From Planctomycetota bacterium (lineage in GTDB: Bacteria; Planctomycetota; UBA1135; GCA-002686595): a stretch of DNA of 64,000 bases. The position numbers and the translations under genes were made by a program. The number at the start of each line of letters is the position of its first letter. The stretch's first letter is position 1. Location of the stretch: assembly GCA_016709875.1 (NCBI GenBank), contig JADJLZ010000021.1, positions 31,834-95,833 on the forward strand. Direction: 5' to 3'. Under the pieces are notes generated by a model, which was not told the DNA's origin, ran no database searches, and saw only the letters and a program-made list of their open reading frames with translations. Positions 54,601 through 63,147 of the stretch are shown here, piece by piece.

Positions 54601-55091
54601 CGCTGATCGTTCTGCTGCTCTACCTCGCGAACAAGAGCTGGTTCCGCGTCGCGGTGATCCTGCTCGCGGTGCCCTTCAGCCTGATCGGCGCCTTCTGGTT
54701 CTTGTGGCTGCTCGACTACCACATGAGCGTCGCGGTGTGGGTCGGGATCATCGCGCTGCTGGGCATCGACGCCGAGACGGGACAGATGATGCTGCTCTAC
54801 CTCGACACGAGCTTCGAGCGCTGGAAGAAGCTCGGCCGCATGAGCACGCACGAGCACCTGCTCGGGGCGATCCACGAAGGCGCCGTCAAGCGCATCCGGC
54901 CCAAGACGATGACGGTCGCGACCGACATGCTCGGGCTGCTGCCCCTCTTGTGGGCCACGGGAACCGGCGCCGAGCTCACGCGCCGCCTGGTGGCGCCGCT
55001 CGTGGGCGGGATCTCGGTCAGCTTCGCGATGGAACTGCTCGTCTATCCGGTGATCTTCTATCTGTGGAAGCGCCGCGAGATTCGCGGGTAA
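51684..55091 (+). CDS. CusA/CzcA-family heavy-metal RND efflux pump
   Basis: The 1135-residue inner-membrane pump (GTG start) has the HME-RND layout: 12 helices, the opening WSVKNRALVLMLTLLCTAFGVVAARNI, DLSDVQVIVTTEYPGQNPQVVD, the catalytic proton-relay helix ALAIGVMVDSGIVMIENAHRHLELE, STGIKTPVGVKLFG and GIIALLGIDAETGQMMLLYLD. It is longer than CusA (about 1047). An inserted segment at about 145-205 carries GQCPITGKALV, like half of a heavy-metal-binding domain. The likely substrate is Cu+/Ag+ or a similar cation; Met relay residues were not verified. Confidence 0.93.
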   Translation: MIARIIEWSVKNRALVLMLTLLCTAFGVVAARNIRLDAIPDLSDVQVIVTTEYPGQNPQVVDDQVTLPLSTALLSVPGASTVRGFSMFEQSFVYVIFEDGTDLYWARSRVLETLSSARDRLPASVQPKLGPDATGVGWVYQYALYPGWFSPDYPQGLWRDEEQQRWYGKPEDAPAERRAQLVRVRAFEEPGQCPITGKALVSSGQDLASLRSLQDWYLRFPLAAVPGVAEVAPIGGFVRQYQVVLDPERLRSFGIPLNDVVMGVERSNQDIGGSVVERSETEFMVRSRGYVQGVADLERVVVGRGAGDVPVLLRDVGRVEIGGESRRGVSELDGRGEAVGGVIVARFGENAAKVIRDAKARIYELESGLPPGVFVKPTYDRSALIDRAVGTLKEALLEELLVTALICIAFLLHFRSAFVALVVLPIGLLVSVLLMQQFGINANIMSLGGLALAIGVMVDSGIVMIENAHRHLELERERVDEGGSARPQVEIVLEAAKEVGPSLFFSLLVITVAFLPIFVLGDQSGRMFKPLAFTKTFAMAAGAVLGITVIPVLMVFFVRGKIPREDSNPLNRWTMRLYEPFFHAVLRHPWLTLVTVIALGASAFYPAQHLGSEFMPALDEGDLLYMPTTEPSISVGKAQELLQQTDKLIRTAPEVKSVHGKIGRADSATDPAPLSMLETVVQLETDQAKWRTRSLARFYDGWPKWLAWPFEHSFWPAARRITTQELVYGWTDPDGTLHQGLNTLVSFPGLANAWLHPIDTRITMLSTGIKTPVGVKLFGPDLAQLDQLAGRVTSILGQVHGTTSAYAEPIFGGHYLDFDIDREIAARYGLTTGDVQDVIQTAIGGMNVSTTVQGIERYPINVRFARELRDEPEQLARVLVPTRTLAQIPLGTVAKIVRREGAPMVRNEDGQHTAWIFVDVSGRDIGGWLADAKARVEREVELPQGYSINWAGQFQQLEKANQRLLLVLPVTLALIVLLLYLANKSWFRVAVILLAVPFSLIGAFWFLWLLDYHMSVAVWVGIIALLGIDAETGQMMLLYLDTSFERWKKLGRMSTHEHLLGAIHEGAVKRIRPKTMTVATDMLGLLPLLWATGTGAELTRRLVAPLVGGISVSFAMELLVYPVIFYLWKRREIRG

Positions 55092-55103
55092 GCTCTGCGG
55101 CGC

Positions 55104-57686
55104 ATGCACGCCGCCCTCCTCGTCCTCGCACTCCTCGCCCCGCTCACCGCACAGGATCCCGACGAGCGCGCACCCGCCGAGCGCGGCTGGGCGCTCACGA
55201 ACGAGTCGGGCCCGCTGCACTGGACCTCGCACGCCAGCCAGGCGGCCTTCGTGCTCGACGCGGGCGAGTCGCTCGACCCGCGCTCGGGTGCGGGCATGGG
55301 CGCCGCGACCTGGGACGGCGTGCTCGAACTGCAGCGCCTGGGCCTGTACTCCTTCGACGCGCTGGCCGAGGGCGGGCGCGCGACGCTCGAGTTCCTCGAC
55401 CCCTCCGGCCACACGCTCGAGCAGCCGATCGACGGCAAGCCGGGCAGCGTGCGCGTGCGCCTGCGCTTCGTGCCCGCCGGCGGCGCCGCGCGCATGCAGC
55501 TGCGCTGGAAGCTCGAGCGCTCGCCGCAGGGCGATTTCGACTGGCAGCCGGTGCCCGCGCGCAGCGTGGGCGTACCGAGCGAGTTCGAGTCCGCCGTGCG
55601 CGAGGGCGAACTCGCGCTGCACGGCCGCGTGCTGCTCGAACAGAAGGGCTGCACGAACTGCCACCTGCCCTCGGACGCGATGCTCGGCTCGGTCGGCGAG
55701 CGCCGCGCGCCGCGTCTTGCGAATGGGGACTCTTTCGGCAGTGCCTGGCTCGCGCGCTGGATCGCCGACCCCTCTGCGCTGCGTCCGCACGCCGACATGC
55801 CCAAGCTGCCGCTCTCCGAGAACGACGCGCGCGAGATCGCCGAGTGGCTCGCGCAGCGCGGCGCGCAGGCCAGCACGCTCGCGAGCGAGCCCGCCGTGCT
55901 CGCGCAAGGGCGCGCGCTCTACCACCGCTTGGGTTGCAGCGCCTGCCACGGCGCGCTCGAGACGCCGGCCGCGGTGCTCGCCAACGAGTTCCTCGCGCAC
56001 ACACTGCCGCAGGAGCCGCCGCCGCTCCCGCTGGGCGATCTCGCGGGCAAGTGGCAGGCCAAGGCGCTCACCGAGTTCCTGCGCGACCCGCGCGCGCAGA
56101 ATCCCGACGCGCGCATGCCCTCCTTCGAGCTCACGCAGGCCGACAGCGACCTGCTCGCGACCTACCTGCTGGCGCACTTCGGCGCCGCGCCCGCGGCTCC
56201 CGCCTCGAAACTCGGCGTGCCGGCCGCGATCGCGGTCTGCAGCACCTGCCACGAGGTCGGGGGCGTCGAGAAGCACCCGCTCTCGAACAAGTCGCTGGCC
56301 GAGCTCGACCCTGCGCGCGGCTGCCTCGACGAGCACGACACGCACACGCCACGCTACGCGCTCTCGGACGAGGAGCGCGCGGCGCTGCGCCTGGGTCTCG
56401 CGGCGACCAAGCTCGCCAGCGGAGCCTCCGCGCCGCTCGACGCCGCCGACCGCACCTTCCGCCGCCTGCGCTGCGCTGCGTGCCACTCGCGCGAGGGCCG
56501 CGGCGGCGTGCAAGAGGAGCTGCGCGCGTACTTCGTCGCCGGCGACGAGCGCACCGACATCGGCGACGAGGGCCGCATCCCGCCCGACCTCTCGGGCGTG
56601 GGCTTCAAGCTCTCGACGAACTGGCTCACGCAGGTGCTGCTGCACGCGGGCCGCGCGCGGCCCTACCTCGCCTCGCGCATGCCGCAGTTCGGCGAAGCGG
56701 CGCTCGGCACGCTCGCGCGCGATCTCGCACGGCGCGAGGGCGTCGTGCCCGAGAGCGACGCCACCGAGCCCGTCGCGGACGACGCGAAGGTGCAAGCCGG
56801 ACGCGCGCTGATGGGCCGCGGCGCGCACGGCTGCATCAGCTGCCACCTCTTCAAGGACGCGCCCGCGGGCGGCTCGCCCGGCCCGCGTTTGGACCAGTTC
56901 GCGCAGCGCCTGCGCTATGAGTGGTACCGCGTCTACATGCCCGACCCGGTGCGCTTCAAGCCAGGCACGCGCATGCCCGCCTTCCAGACCAAGGGCGCGA
57001 GCGCCGTGAAGAACATCCTCGGCGGCGACTTCCGCGCGCAGAGCGACGCGATGTGGTGCTACTTCGCGCTGGGCAGCTCGATGCCGCCGCCGCCCGACCT
57101 CGACCTGGGCAAGCGCGGGCTCGAGATCGCGGTCGGCGAGCGGCCGGTCGTGCTGCGCGCGTTCCTCGCCGACGTCGGTGCGCGCGCGATCGCGGTCGGC
57201 ATGCCGAGCGGGCTGCACTTCGCCTTCGACGCCGCCGGCGTGCGCCTCGCGGACGCCTGGACGGGCGCTTTCCTCGACGCGAGCGGCGCCTGGGCCGGAC
57301 GCGGAGGCAACGAGCTCGGCGGCCTGGGCGAGCGCGTGTGGAGCGCGCCGCCGGGCCCGCTGCTCGCGCTCAAGGAGCCGGACGCGCCCGCGCCGCACTT
57401 CGAAGGCTACGAGCTCGATCGCGACGGCCTGCCGACCTTCCTGTGGTCGCTCGGCGCGGTCGAAGTGCGCGAGACGATCCGCACCACGCTCGTGCCGCGG
57501 CCCACGCTGAAGCGCGAGATCCGCGCCAGCGGGCTCAAGCCGGGCAGCGCGCTGCTGGTCAACACGGGACGCGGCATCACCCCGATGGAGCTCGTCGGCG
57601 CGCACCTCGCGCGCCGCACAGGCGAGCTCGGCACGCTCGAAGTCATCGCGCCCGAGGTCTCGTTCACCCTGGAGGTCAACCCGTGA
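55104..57686 (+). CDS. secreted pentahaem cytochrome c with PA14-like domain
   Basis: This 860-residue protein has a signal peptide (ALLVLALLAPLTAQD) and five CxxCH haem sites at residues 183, 278, 379, 457 and 577 (CTNCH, CSACH, CSTCH, CAACH, CISCH). The N-terminal about 30-150 is a PA14-like beta domain (VLELQRLGLYSFDALAEGGRATLEFLD). Residues 600-860 lack haems and end in a beta domain (RGITPMELVGAHLARRTGELGTLEV). It probably accepts electrons from the fused dehydrogenase-like protein that follows. The next gene starts inside its stop (GTGA), and it starts 12 bases after cusA. Confidence 0.88.
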   Translation: MHAALLVLALLAPLTAQDPDERAPAERGWALTNESGPLHWTSHASQAAFVLDAGESLDPRSGAGMGAATWDGVLELQRLGLYSFDALAEGGRATLEFLDPSGHTLEQPIDGKPGSVRVRLRFVPAGGAARMQLRWKLERSPQGDFDWQPVPARSVGVPSEFESAVREGELALHGRVLLEQKGCTNCHLPSDAMLGSVGERRAPRLANGDSFGSAWLARWIADPSALRPHADMPKLPLSENDAREIAEWLAQRGAQASTLASEPAVLAQGRALYHRLGCSACHGALETPAAVLANEFLAHTLPQEPPPLPLGDLAGKWQAKALTEFLRDPRAQNPDARMPSFELTQADSDLLATYLLAHFGAAPAAPASKLGVPAAIAVCSTCHEVGGVEKHPLSNKSLAELDPARGCLDEHDTHTPRYALSDEERAALRLGLAATKLASGASAPLDAADRTFRRLRCAACHSREGRGGVQEELRAYFVAGDERTDIGDEGRIPPDLSGVGFKLSTNWLTQVLLHAGRARPYLASRMPQFGEAALGTLARDLARREGVVPESDATEPVADDAKVQAGRALMGRGAHGCISCHLFKDAPAGGSPGPRLDQFAQRLRYEWYRVYMPDPVRFKPGTRMPAFQTKGASAVKNILGGDFRAQSDAMWCYFALGSSMPPPPDLDLGKRGLEIAVGERPVVLRAFLADVGARAIAVGMPSGLHFAFDAAGVRLADAWTGAFLDASGAWAGRGGNELGGLGERVWSAPPGPLLALKEPDAPAPHFEGYELDRDGLPTFLWSLGAVEVRETIRTTLVPRPTLKREIRASGLKPGSALLVNTGRGITPMELVGAHLARRTGELGTLEVIAPEVSFTLEVNP

Positions 57687-60600
57687 TCGCTCTCGCCCTG
57701 CTGCTCCTCGGCTCCCCCACCGACCAGATCTCCGGCAAGCCCTACGAACGCCTCGCCACGCGCGAGGCGACCGAACTGCACATGCGCGAGCTCTTGCAGC
57801 CCGCGCGCGCGAAGGTCGGCGCGGGCTTCGTGCTGGCCCCCTTCCCCTACGCGGGCTTCGGCAAGAACGAGCTCGCACGGCCCGAGGCGGTCGAACTCGA
57901 GCTCTCGAAGATGAACGCGGGTGGCCCGGGGCCGGACCTCGCGCAGAGCTACACCGGGAAGAACGGCGCGAGCGCGAAGTGGCGCAGCGTCGGCGCGGTC
58001 GCGGACACGAAGGTCGACTTCAAGGTCTTCCACGACGCGGCGCTCGACAACGACGTCTTCGGCTACCTCTACTTCCCGATCGAGTGCACCGAAGCGGGCA
58101 CGTACGAGTTCGACTGCGGCAGCGACGACGGCCTGCGCCTGTGGGTCAACGGCAAGATCATCGCCGACCACGACGTGCCGCGCTCGCTCGACCCGCACGA
58201 CGAGCACCTGCGCCTCGAGCTCCAAAAGGGCACGAACCACGTGCTCGCCAAGGTCGGCCAGGGCAACGGCGAGTGGGAATTCCAGCTGCTCTCGCACGGC
58301 GCGCTGCCGCCCGAGCAGGACGCGCAGCTGGAGTACTACCTCGAGCGCGATTTCCCGGCCTACGAGAGCCGCGCGCACTACCGCGCGATCACGATCCCCG
58401 TGCCGCAGGACATCGTGCTCGAATGCGGCGGCCTGGACTTCCTGCCCGACGGTCGGCCGATCGTGTGCACGCGCCGCGGCGACGTGTACGCGGTGGGCCA
58501 GGCCTACGAGGAGCCTCCCGCGCACGCGAAGTTCGAGCGCTTCGCGAGCGGGTTGCACGAGGCGCTGGGTCTGGCGGTGCGCAAGGAGGCCGGCGGCGCA
58601 TCCGTCTACTGCGTGCAGCGCGGCGAGCTCACGCGTCTGCGCGATCGCGACGGCGACGGCGCGGCGGACCTGTACCAGAGCTTCTGCAACGACTGGGGCG
58701 TCTCCGGCAATTACCACGAGTTCGCCTTCGGCCCCAAGTTCGACGCGCAGGGCAACGCCTGGGTCACGCTCAACGTCGGTTTCTGCGGCAGCCTCGGAAA
58801 ATCGATCGCGCCCTACCGCGGCTGGGCGCTCAAGATCACGCCCAAGGGCGAAATGATCCCCGTCTGCGACGGGCTGCGCTCGCCCAACGGCATCGGCGTG
58901 CTGCTCGACGGCACGGTGCTCTACGCCGACAACCAGGGCGACTACGTCGCAACCAACAAGCTCGCCGAGCTGCGGCCGGGCTCGTGGCACGGACACCCCG
59001 CGTCGCTGCGCTGGCGCACCGATCTTGCGAGCCCGGGCGAGCGCCCGCCGCGCATGCACGCCGCGATCCTGTTCCCCTATCAGAAGCTCGGCCAGTCGGT
59101 GGCCGACATCGCGGTCGACACGACCGGCGGCAAGTTCGGTCCCTTCGCGGGCCAGGTCTTCTGCGGCGACCAGATGCAGTGCTCGGTCGAGCGCGTCTTC
59201 CTCGAGAAGATCGAGGGCGACTACCAGGGCGCGTGCTTCGCCTTCGTCGAAGGCCTCGACTCGGGCGTCAACCGCGTCGCCTTCGCGCCCGACGGCTCGA
59301 TGTTCGTCGGCGAGACCGACCGCGGCTGGGGCTCGACCGGCAACCGCAGCCAGGGTCTGGAGCGCATCGTCTACACCGGCAAGCTGCCCTTCGAGATGCT
59401 CGCGATGCGCGCGAAGCCCGACGGCTTCGAGCTCGAGTTCACCAGCGACGTGGACGCGAAGAGCGCTGCGGATCCGGCGAGCTACCGCCTCGCGCGCTTC
59501 ACCTACGAGTACCACGCCGACTACGGCGCGCCCGAGGCGAACACCACGCAGGTCACGCCGCGCAGGATCGAGCTCGTCGGCAAGCGCAAGGTCAAGCTCA
59601 CGCTGCGCGACGAGGACCTGGTCGAGGACTACGTCTACGAGCTCAGCGCCGCCGGCCTGCGCGCGGCGGCCGAGCCCGAGCGCGCGCTGCTGCACGACCA
59701 GGCCTGGTACACGCTGGCGAACGTGCCCGGTCGCGCGGCGCAGCGCGCGGCGGCGAAGCTCCCGCGCGTGCTCTTCTTGACGCATTCGGCCGGCTTCGTG
59801 CACGATGTCGTCAAGCGCCCCGACCCCTTCGTGCTCTCGCTGGCCGAGGAGAAGTTCACGGAGATGAGCAAGGGCGTCTTCGAGGTCGAGTGCACGCAGG
59901 ACTGCTCGGCGATCAACGCCGCGAACCTCGCGCGCTTCGACGCCGTGATGTTCTACACGACCGGCGAATTGCCGATCCCCGACGCGCAGCGCGCGGAGCT
60001 GATGGACTGGATCGAGAAGGGCCACGCCTTCGTCGGCGTGCACTGCGCGACCGACACGCTCTACCAGTACGCGCCCTACCAGGCGATGGTCGGCGGCGCC
60101 TTCGACGGCCACCCCTGGCACGAGAAGGTCGGCATCCGCGTGCTCGACCCCGACACGGCCGCGACCGCGCACCTGGGCGCGCGCTGGGAGCTCTCCGACG
60201 AGATCTACCAGTTCAAGAACTTCGTGCGCGAGCCGCTGCGGCTGCTGCTCGCGCTCGATGACAGCTCGATCGACGCCTCGAAGGGCAACCAGGGCGCCGA
60301 CGGGCTCTACGCCAACTCGTGGATGCGCGAGTGGGGCGAAGGCCGCGTGTTCTACACCGCGCTCGGCCACGAGCCGGCGCTGTGGAAGGACGAGCGCTTC
60401 CGCAAGCACCTGCTCGGCGGCCTGGACTGGGCCATCCACGGCCCCGATCTGCCCGCGCCGGTTCCGCCCGGCGCGCAAGTGTTCTTCGACGGCCGCTCGC
60501 TCGAGGCTTGGCGCAAGCGTGACGGCGACGCGCCCGCGGAGTGGAAGCTCTCCGAGGACTTCATGGAATCGAAGCCCGGCTCGGGCGACATCCAGACGCG

Positions 60601-61060
60601 CGCCGATCTCGGCTCGGGCTGGCTGCACGTCGAGTTCATGGTGCCCAAGGAAGGCCCCGAGCACGAGGGCCAGGAGCGCGGCAACAGCGGCGTGTACGTC
60701 GAGGGCCGCTACGAGGTGCAGGTGCTCGATTCGTACGGCTTGAAGAGCGGCGACGGCGACTGCGGCGCGATCTACGGCAAGAGCGCGCCGAGCACGAACG
60801 CCTGCAGAAAGCCCATGCGCTGGCAGACCTACGACATCCGCTTCCGCTCGCCCAAGTTCGGCGCCGACGGCAAGAAGAGCGCCGACGCGCGCTTCACCGT
60901 CTGGCACAACGGCATCGAGATCCAGCACGACGTGGACATCGACGGTGTCACCGGCAGCGCGATTTCGGGCGAGGAGGCGGACGCGGGGCCGCTGCTCTTG
61001 CAGGACCACGGCCACCTCGTGCGCTACCGCAACATCTGGTTCGTGCCGGACGCGAAGTAG
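57683..61060 (+). CDS. PA14 + dehydrogenase-type propeller + ThuA + DUF1080 fusion protein
   Basis: This 1125-residue exported protein has four modules. Residues about 100-205: PA14-like, with YEFDCGSDDGLRLWVNGKII. About 235-590: a sugar/sorbosone-dehydrogenase-like propeller of the planctomycete type (LDFLPDGRPIVCTRRGDVY, LRDRDGDGAADLYQ, WHGHPASLRW). About 692-925: a ThuA-like trehalose-utilisation domain (PRVLFLTHSAGFVHD, FVGVHCATDTLYQY, EGRVFYTALGHEP). About 929-1122: DUF1080 / 3-keto-disaccharide hydrolase (QVFFDGRSLEAWRKRDG, GNSGVYVEGRYEVQVLDS, RWQTYDIRF). These modules usually occur as separate proteins. Predicted to oxidise and cleave glycosides outside the cytoplasm. Confidence 0.88.
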   Translation: MIALALLLLGSPTDQISGKPYERLATREATELHMRELLQPARAKVGAGFVLAPFPYAGFGKNELARPEAVELELSKMNAGGPGPDLAQSYTGKNGASAKWRSVGAVADTKVDFKVFHDAALDNDVFGYLYFPIECTEAGTYEFDCGSDDGLRLWVNGKIIADHDVPRSLDPHDEHLRLELQKGTNHVLAKVGQGNGEWEFQLLSHGALPPEQDAQLEYYLERDFPAYESRAHYRAITIPVPQDIVLECGGLDFLPDGRPIVCTRRGDVYAVGQAYEEPPAHAKFERFASGLHEALGLAVRKEAGGASVYCVQRGELTRLRDRDGDGAADLYQSFCNDWGVSGNYHEFAFGPKFDAQGNAWVTLNVGFCGSLGKSIAPYRGWALKITPKGEMIPVCDGLRSPNGIGVLLDGTVLYADNQGDYVATNKLAELRPGSWHGHPASLRWRTDLASPGERPPRMHAAILFPYQKLGQSVADIAVDTTGGKFGPFAGQVFCGDQMQCSVERVFLEKIEGDYQGACFAFVEGLDSGVNRVAFAPDGSMFVGETDRGWGSTGNRSQGLERIVYTGKLPFEMLAMRAKPDGFELEFTSDVDAKSAADPASYRLARFTYEYHADYGAPEANTTQVTPRRIELVGKRKVKLTLRDEDLVEDYVYELSAAGLRAAAEPERALLHDQAWYTLANVPGRAAQRAAAKLPRVLFLTHSAGFVHDVVKRPDPFVLSLAEEKFTEMSKGVFEVECTQDCSAINAANLARFDAVMFYTTGELPIPDAQRAELMDWIEKGHAFVGVHCATDTLYQYAPYQAMVGGAFDGHPWHEKVGIRVLDPDTAATAHLGARWELSDEIYQFKNFVREPLRLLLALDDSSIDASKGNQGADGLYANSWMREWGEGRVFYTALGHEPALWKDERFRKHLLGGLDWAIHGPDLPAPVPPGAQVFFDGRSLEAWRKRDGDAPAEWKLSEDFMESKPGSGDIQTRADLGSGWLHVEFMVPKEGPEHEGQERGNSGVYVEGRYEVQVLDSYGLKSGDGDCGAIYGKSAPSTNACRKPMRWQTYDIRFRSPKFGADGKKSADARFTVWHNGIEIQHDVDIDGVTGSAISGEEADAGPLLLQDHGHLVRYRNIWFVPDAK

Positions 61061-62347
61061 TCAGAAAGCGCTGTCGAGCAGAACCAGCGCAACCGGGTTG
61101 CTCCAGCGGCGCGGGCCGGTGGGAAGCGTCACGAGCACCTGCAGGTACAGGATCTGGGACTCGATCCCCGGGCCGAGGTCGCCGATCGGCCAGCTCGCCT
61201 GCAGGTGACCCTGCGCATCGGTCGTACCCAGGCCGAAGCTCAGGTGCGCGCCGACCATGTCCACCATCCGCACGCCGCGGGGCAGGTCCAGCTGAAACGG
61301 AGTGTAGCCGCTCACGATCAGTGTGGCGGTCGCCCCGGGAGCGGAGTCGACCGAGATCCCGACCGATGAGTTCTCGCGCATGGGATTGAGCCCGAGCGCC
61401 AACGTCGGGCTGTCCCCGGGCAAGTTCACCGGATAGTCGTCGTAGTTTGCCGCGAGAGCGAGGCCGGGAGTTCCGGAATCTCCGCTGCAGCAGCAGCTGA
61501 ATCCGCAACCGCAAGTGCCATAGCCCCCATACCCGAACTGGCCTGGAAGCGAGGTACTCCCGAGCGTCCACAGCGAATGCGCGCCCGTCATCAGATCGAG
61601 GCAGTGGCCGCCGTTGCCTCCCGAGCACCAAAGCGTGTAGGTGGTATTGCCCGAACACCCGTCTGCCCCGTTGGTCCCGACACCGCCGATCAGGAGCGTA
61701 GCCCCGACCCACAGGAACCCGTTCATCGCGCTGCGCACCGCGCACCCGCCGTTGCCTCCGATGCATGCGGGGTAGTTCGACCAGAGCGGCACGGCCGCTG
61801 GGCCGCCGTGCAGGTCGCATTCGTAGATCGCGATCGCGTGCCCGTTCGCGACAAGGCCCTCTCCCGAGTTCGGCCAGGCGCTGCCGCCGAAGGAGTGCAC
61901 ACCGGCGAGCGCCACGTCTTCAGCCTCTTCGACGCGCACACCCGGCTTCCCGGCGGCTCCCTGCGCGATGCACTCCTGCACGCGCACGGCACCGGCATCG
62001 TTCCTGATTGAGAATCCGGGCCCATCGTTCGCGGCGGTGCTCAGCGCGCCAAAGACCTGCAGCCCGTGCAACAGCGCGGTGCCCCCCGCGGCGAGGTTGC
62101 GCACCTGCACCGTGCCGGCGATCTGCACGGTCGCGCTCACGTCGCCCACCACCGCAACGGACTGGTTGGCCACGGCGAATCTTCTGTAGGAGCCACTCTT
62201 CACGAGCAGCACGTCGCCCGGCGAGGCATTCTGCAGCGCCGTCGTGATCTGCGTGTACGCACCTCCCCCGCCGGCATCGACGACGAGCACGTGGCCTTGC
62301 GAGAGGGCAGCAGGAGCGAGCAGCGCGAGCACGACGATTGTTTTCAT
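61061..62347 (-). CDS. secreted parallel beta-helix protein (pectate-lyase-like)
   Basis: The 428-residue protein has a signal peptide (TIVVLALLAPAALSQG) and the opening VVDAGGGGAYTQITTALQNASPGDVLLVKSGSY, typical of pectate-lyase-like beta-helix domains. Imperfect repeats follow (VQVRNLAAGGTALLHGLQVFG, VRVQECIAQGAAGKPGVRVEEAEDVALAGVHSFGG). A later stretch is rich in Gly and Cys (GYGGYGTCGCGFSCCCSG). The C-terminal end (STGISVDS-like and QASWPIGDLGPGIESQILYLQV) is a beta domain shared by many planctomycete secreted proteins. GGAGGT lies 4 bases before the ATG. No catalytic residues of a lyase were identified. Confidence 0.78.
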   Translation of the reverse strand: MKTIVVLALLAPAALSQGHVLVVDAGGGGAYTQITTALQNASPGDVLLVKSGSYRRFAVANQSVAVVGDVSATVQIAGTVQVRNLAAGGTALLHGLQVFGALSTAANDGPGFSIRNDAGAVRVQECIAQGAAGKPGVRVEEAEDVALAGVHSFGGSAWPNSGEGLVANGHAIAIYECDLHGGPAAVPLWSNYPACIGGNGGCAVRSAMNGFLWVGATLLIGGVGTNGADGCSGNTTYTLWCSGGNGGHCLDLMTGAHSLWTLGSTSLPGQFGYGGYGTCGCGFSCCCSGDSGTPGLALAANYDDYPVNLPGDSPTLALGLNPMRENSSVGISVDSAPGATATLIVSGYTPFQLDLPRGVRMVDMVGAHLSFGLGTTDAQGHLQASWPIGDLGPGIESQILYLQVLVTLPTGPRRWSNPVALVLLDSAF

Positions 62348-62421
62348 GCGAACCTCCGGGAATGCCATAGGTTCGCTCCGGTCCGACCTGGACGCAAGGG
62401 CCCGCAACCGCAGGCAAACCC

Positions 62422-63060
62422 TCAGCTTTCGGCCGCGACGGGCTCCATCCGGAACCAGGTCGAGCTGTGCAACTCGCGCGCGAGGGTCGACTCGAGCAGC
62501 TCGCGCGCGTGATCGGCGCGCACGTTGCCCGCGGGCACGACTCCGATCCGGCCCGCGGCGTGCTGCACGAGCTCGCGCAGCTTCTCGCGCCCGCTCCAGG
62601 CATCCGCCAACCCGCCCGAACTCAGCACGCGCTCGATCTTGAGCTCGATCAGCGCGTCCAGGCTCTTCAGCGGATCGTGCGCGTGGTCGAAGGCGCGGTG
62701 AAAGGTCACCTGCATCGGCCGTGCGGCGAGCACCAGCTCGCGCGTGCGATCGACATCGATCTTGTGGTGGCGCGTGAGCAGGCCGAAAACCACTCCCGGC
62801 ACGTGCATCCCGCGCAATTCGTCCACCTCGCGCAGCATGCGGCGGAACTCCTCGTCGTCGTGCACGAAGTTGCCCGGCCGCGGGCGCACCATCACGTACA
62901 GCGGCAGCTTCGAGGCCTCGAGCGCCTCGTCGAGCAGCTCGTCGGTCGGGCTCAAGCCGTCGAGATCCAGGCGCGAGCACAGCTCGAAACGTTGTGCGCC
63001 CCCCTGCTGCGCGGCGCGCAGTTTCTCGATCGTGTCGACACACACCTCGAGCAACGGCAT
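62422..63060 (-). CDS. cutC: CutC-family protein
   Basis: The 212-residue TIM-barrel protein has the CutC signatures LLEVCVDTIEKLRAAQQGGAQRFELCSRLDLDGLSP, LPLYVMVRPRPGNFVHDDEEF, GVVFGLLTRHHKIDVD, MQVTFHRAFDHAHDP, RVLSSGG and VPAGNVRADH. CutC was linked to copper homeostasis, but its activity is unsettled. The copper efflux operon lies about 7 kb away, so a copper-related role is plausible here. The length is a little shorter than E. coli CutC (248). Confidence 0.93.
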   Translation of the reverse strand: MPLLEVCVDTIEKLRAAQQGGAQRFELCSRLDLDGLSPTDELLDEALEASKLPLYVMVRPRPGNFVHDDEEFRRMLREVDELRGMHVPGVVFGLLTRHHKIDVDRTRELVLAARPMQVTFHRAFDHAHDPLKSLDALIELKIERVLSSGGLADAWSGREKLRELVQHAAGRIGVVPAGNVRADHARELLESTLARELHSSTWFRMEPVAAES

Positions 63061-63147
63061 GGGTGAAAGCCTAGCGTCTCGCCGCGCGGGCCGGTATTCG
63101 CACCCTTCACCGGCGCCTGCCGCGGGGATAGAGTCCCTCTCCCCCCC

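Noticed and set aside
52131..57878. Uninterrupted minus-strand frame of 1915 codons, and similar antisense frames at 8091-11600 and 57407-61015
   Set aside because: They lie antisense to well-supported CusA, cytochrome, fusion and FG-GAP genes. GC-rich codon bias removes stops from one antisense frame; the translations are Arg/Ala/Val-rich with no family motif.
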